Position numbers and translations under genes: made by a program. The notes beneath the pieces are model-generated. The model was not told the DNA's origin, searched no databases, and was given only the letters and a program-made list of their open reading frames with translations. A DNA stretch of 64,000 bases from Adineta steineri (taxonomy: Eukaryota > Rotifera > Eurotatoria > Adinetida > Adinetidae): positions 4,904 through 68,903 of the forward strand of contig CAJNOI010000310.1 in NCBI GenBank assembly GCA_905250115.1. The letters run 5' to 3'. Below, piece by piece: positions 60,141 to 64,000 of the stretch. Every line of letters begins with the position of its first letter. The first letter of the stretch is position 1.

Positions 60141-63100
60141 TTAAATATTCCATAGTACATTATAGTACGTATGTAAATATTGTACATATATAGTCCATGT
60201 ATAATGAAAGATTAATGATGATTCGGCTTTTCGAACTTGATTTAAACATGTATGTACTAATTCAGCATTTGTTTCAAAATCATATGTTAAATTTGATTGT
60301 ATATGTTCAAGTAATTGTTGATTATTTAATAAATGATTAATAAATTCATGTAATAATGTACTATTATTATTTGTATCATTTGATAATTTTTCACATAATT
60401 GTTTATGTAAATCAACAAGAACATTTTCATTTAAATGAAATTGTGATCGTTTTATATGAAATGTTTGATATAATTGATCAATAAAATGAAATAAAAATTC
60501 AACAATTATTGGACGATTCGATATTGTTAATGATGATGATAATGATATATATGTACTATCGTTTAAACATCTATTTATGTAATCATACCATTGATTGTAA
60601 TTTGTATTTGTTTCATAAAGATTTATTTCATGATTAAAATAATTTGGAATAAATTTTTCATTTATTTGTACATGAATTTCTCGCAAAAAATGCGACATTA
60701 AATCGTGTATATTATCAGTTGTATGTTCGCGATTACTAAAAAAAATCAAATAGAAAAATCACGAACGAAACTATACTGTAAACTAGAAATAGAGTTTTTT
60801 GAAGGATATTCTAGAAATGCCTATATGAATTCCAGCGCCCGCGCAAAGGGCCTAAAATTGGGAGGGGGAGGGTAGTTTTAGCGAGTTTTGAAAGAGCGTA
60901 AAAATTCTTGGGCGGGAGTGTAAAAGGTATTTAGAGCAAAATTTGGTCTTATCGCTGGAAAAAAAACAAAAATTTTCAATCTGCAGCTGTTTGCTGGGAA
61001 ATAAATTTGAGTTCATAGATTCACGAAAATCAACTAATGAATTATAAAATTTAAAAATTGTTGACATTTCTGGAATTTCAAAAAAAAATTTACAGTGTAG
61101 AAGAATAGAACTAGATGTAAAATTGGTATAAATTTCCGATCAGTAGGGACCTGCATGGAGTCATTCTCGGGTTCGTCGTCGAAGTCAAGTAAGTTTCATG
61201 TTAATAGTTCAACTTTAAGGTTAAAAATTATTTAAGTTCATACCTTTGTAGTCCGACATTTTCTCTATAAAATTACATATTTTTAGAGATCAGTAGACGT
61301 CTCGGTGAGTCTCACAAACCAAAATACATAGTTTTGTAGAGAAAATGTTGGACAACAAAGCTATGAACTTAAATAACTTTTACCGTTAAAGTTGAATTAT
61401 TGACATGAAATTTACTTGACTCCGACGGCGACTCCGAAAATGACTCCGTGCGGGTGTCTACCGATCAGTCTATCATCAGAATATCGGCTACTAGGACTTA
61501 TTAGATTAGTGCAAATACTATGTATGTATTTCACATTGAAAATCGATGACTTTTTTAATTAACGGAATGGAGTGTTTTTATAGACATTTTAATTCTATCT
61601 CTGTTAGAAATTATACCGGTCTCTTGACTTTCATCCTTGCATGAACGTTAATATATGGCTGAGTAAACTAACACTTTTTATTCTCATTATTTAGAATAAA
61701 TAAAACTTTACCTTGAAAAAGGTAAACCATATTTTTCACAATAATTTAAAAAGCAATGTTTTACACATGTACGAGTTGTTGCTGTTTGAGAAAATAATTG
61801 TTGACATAATGCGTAGAAATATAATGTAGATTCATTCATTAATTCAAATAAACTTTGTTCAATTAAATCAAAACTTATCTTCCATTTATGATCATTTTGA
61901 ATTGGTACGAGTATCAGTGGTTTCTTAATGATTATATTTAAATGATATTTTGATGGCCATTTACGTTTTGAATCACGTATTGATTGTGTAAAATAATTAT
62001 CAAGGAGTAATTTAGGCCAACGATAAAGTAGAAAAGCAAATGAATATTGTTCATAATCAATATGAACTGTATCAGCAAATGTTTTTTTATTATCAGATAA
62101 AAATGTTGATGAAAATGCATCGGTTATATTTGATTTTTCTTCTTCAAGATTCGTTTGTAATGAATCACTTAAAGACATACATGGTGGGAGACGTAAAGCA
62201 GCAAATGTTAAATTATTTTCCAATGAAAATGAACTAGAGTAAATGAAAAATTTGATTCTTTACTCTAGAAATCCTATTAAACAATATTTATTTACCTTGT
62301 ATGATTTGTTTGTTGTTTAATTAGACAAGTAATATGACTTCCGTCACCTGTTAAAAATCGTTTAGCAATTGCACATGTTTGATTAACAAGTATTAATGTA
62401 TTAAACCATTGTTGAATTAAATTTGATGATACATAATAAATATTATCTTCGGATGAATGAAAAATATATGGTAATATATGTTTAGGAATTTTATCTTCAT
62501 CAATACGTATAAATCCCGTATGAAATGAATCATCCGATGTAAATATATAAAATGATTCTGGTTCAATCGGTACTTTTTTTGATTTTGTTGTATCATCGTG
62601 TTCGGTAGTTTTATTTTCAATTGTTATAACAACATGTGTTCGATCAAGTTCAATACGTTTCTTTTTATATTCATCATCATCAGCTTCAATTTTATAATCG
62701 CTTGTCGGAATAAAATAACATTTTGAACGTATTTGTTCATAAGTTCTATATGAACTATGTGTATTCGATGATAAATTTGGTAATATTGATTCGGATGGAG
62801 TTATAAGAAAAAGATTTAAACTATCAGCTAATGTTTGATCAATACCAGGAAATGGATAAATAACTGTTGCTATTGAAAAATGATTTTTAAATGTTTGTTT
62901 TATTGAAGGATTATTTAATCGAGTAAGAAAGTCTTTTAAATAAATATTTAATCGAAAATTTTTCACTAGAGCTAAATATTCACGATTGTGTTTTAATGTT
63001 AAAATATGTGGAAAATCAGTTTTGGGAGAAGTTGTTTCGAGTAATTTAGTTGATTCATCTTCCTAGATAGATAAAAATAAATTAATTTATGTATTTTATT

Positions 63101-63808
63101 CGAAAAATCATTTTCATTTACTTGTCTATATGAACCATTGAGATTCGTATCATCATATTCATCACCAGTTGTTAAACTACGTTTGATTTTTTTATTATTT
63201 GTTGATACTACTGTTCGGTTTGCATGAGTTGATTTATTACGATTTAACGAAGGTGTACCAACAATAGGTAATGAATCAATCCATTGATCAATACTAGATG
63301 AGCCATGAAGAGATTTTTCTAAATCTTCAATGGATAATCTAGCATGTTGAATTGATTGAGAATAATATGTTCGTTTTGTATCACCTAATGTAACACGAAA
63401 TGATCGACCTATTGGTGGTAATTTTGAAACAGTTACGGATTTTCCTGGAGGTAATGGTGGTTTTGAATGAATAGGTTGTTGTCCTTGATTTCCATCAGGA
63501 ACATCTGGTGAGACTGAAACAACATTATGTAACGATACGGAACGACGATTATATGATGACAAAAGAGTTTTCTCTGCGTCATCTTGAGTTATATGTGAAG
63601 TTGATGGAATTATTTCTTTGAATAATGGCGGAGAACGATAAATTTTTTCATCAGGTTTAATACGATCGAATGTTGGAAAATATTTTTCATCAATTGAAAG
63701 TGATGATGATGAAGAACTTTTCGATATTAGACATGGACAACAGAAAAAACTTTGCTTTTTACTTGTTGATTTTTTTGATGCTGCTGCTGCTGAAGAATTG
63801 TTTCCCAT
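60141..63808 (-). CDS. Mab-21-like (cGAS-related fold) protein with lipid-anchored N-terminus
   Basis: Four exons, 63808-63122, 63062-62296, 62233-61712 and 60735-60141, join in phase to 856 residues. The N-terminus, MGNNSS with FFCCPC at about 21-26, fits N-myristoylation plus palmitoylation; the next 200 residues are Ser/Pro-rich and disordered. From about 400 on comes a Mab-21-like domain: WPKLLLDNYF, SKRKWPSKYHL, LILVPIQNDHKWKISFDLIE, and TCVKHCFLNYCEKYGLP, matching the family's W-R-I-S-F-S and L-K-x-x-x-L-W-x-C-E blocks. A helical C-terminal part of about 200 residues follows. The nucleotidyltransferase G-S...D/E-x-D/E motif of cGAS is not visible, so enzyme activity is unlikely. The family includes developmental regulators and nucleic-acid sensors. 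The last intron (976 bases) holds a fold-back repeat. Confidence 0.75.
61138..61467. mobile_element. Fold-back (palindromic) element in Mab-21-like gene intron
   Basis: Two arms of about 140 bases, 61138-61275 and 61329-61467, are imperfect reverse complements. The left arm, read GATCAGTAGGGACCTGCATG and on to TTTCTCTATAAAAT, matches the reverse complement of the right arm (GATCGGTAGACACCCGCACG to TTTCTCTACAAAAT) at roughly four of five positions by eye. About 50 bases form the loop. Both ends carry GATC(A/G)GTAG. It contains no open frame and lies wholly within intron 60736-61711. It looks like a non-autonomous fold-back/MITE insertion. Confidence 0.8.
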
Positions 63809-64000
63809 GATGTAATTACTGTCTAATTTGCATCTAAACTAAGTTAGATTTTTTCAATTAATATATATATATACAAAACAGATAGAGTGTTATTTATTTA
63901 TAGGAAATAAGAAGAATGTAGAGGCATATGTGTCAGGGACATTCATGAGAATATTGCACCTCTGCTTATTACAAGGTTCATCGACAACTGTACAAACGTT
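63809..64000. other. 5' flank of the Mab-21-like gene
   Basis: Short promoter-side sequence up to the window end, with a TATATATATA tract near 63861-63872. No further gene is seen. Confidence 0.4.

Noticed and set aside
1-64000. tRNA, rRNA or CRISPR arrays
   Set aside because: No cloverleaf-like blocks, rRNA segments or spaced direct repeats were recognised by eye; a tRNAscan run was not possible.

Overview
The window is nuclear DNA of a small invertebrate animal, most likely a bdelloid rotifer, possibly Rotaria or a close relative. The evidence is a strongly AT-rich base composition, many GT-AG introns of about 50-70 bases, animal-only gene families (Eph receptor, PDZ-GEF, SRF, ACBD3), a bacterial-type transporter gene nested in a host intron, and interstitial CCCACA runs that resemble the TGTGGG telomere repeat reported for bdelloids. 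The genus is a guess. All exon models were built by hand from splice sites, reading-phase agreement and family resemblance; none was tested by alignment or RNA data.

Layout. 1-3.2 kb: the 3' end of an NTF2-like gene (+), the decayed 3' end of an unidentified gene (-), and a small four-helix membrane protein (+). 4.2-8.9 kb (-): a complete 15-exon Eph receptor tyrosine kinase. 12.2-18.7 kb (-): a W/P-repeat protein, a large disordered protein and an eight-exon leucine-rich-repeat protein. 20.3-21.3 kb (+): SRF, whose MADS box is split by a 51-base in-frame intron. 21.9-36.2 kb (+): a 29-exon RAPGEF2/6 (PDZ-GEF) gene of about 1,505 codons. One of its introns carries, antisense, a complete two-exon PnuC-type nicotinamide riboside transporter gene. 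37-40.3 kb: NPC2 (+) and two tandem paralogous secreted proteins (-). 40,364-40,463 is an assembly gap. 40.7-44.2 kb (-): ACBD3/GCP60. 45.6-46.6 kb (+): an AA15-type lytic polysaccharide monooxygenase. 48.4-51 kb (+): a four-RRM hnRNP-A-like protein. 52.6-53.6 kb (-): a three-finger C2H2 protein. 55.6-56.4 kb (+): a secreted Dickkopf/prokineticin-like protein. 57.2-58.8 kb (+): a Pro/Gln-rich repeat protein. 60.1-63.8 kb (-): an N-terminally lipid-modified Mab-21-like protein with a fold-back repeat in its last intron.

The genes do not form a pathway; this is a typical mixed animal gene neighbourhood. Recurring themes are membrane and small-GTPase signalling (Eph, PDZ-GEF), transcription and RNA control (SRF, zinc finger, RRM), and secreted proteins (NPC2, lectin-like pair, LPMO, Dickkopf-like). 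The best candidate for something undescribed is the transporter gene inside the PDZ-GEF gene. Next are the intronic CCCACA and fold-back repeats, the four-RRM protein and the paired secreted proteins.
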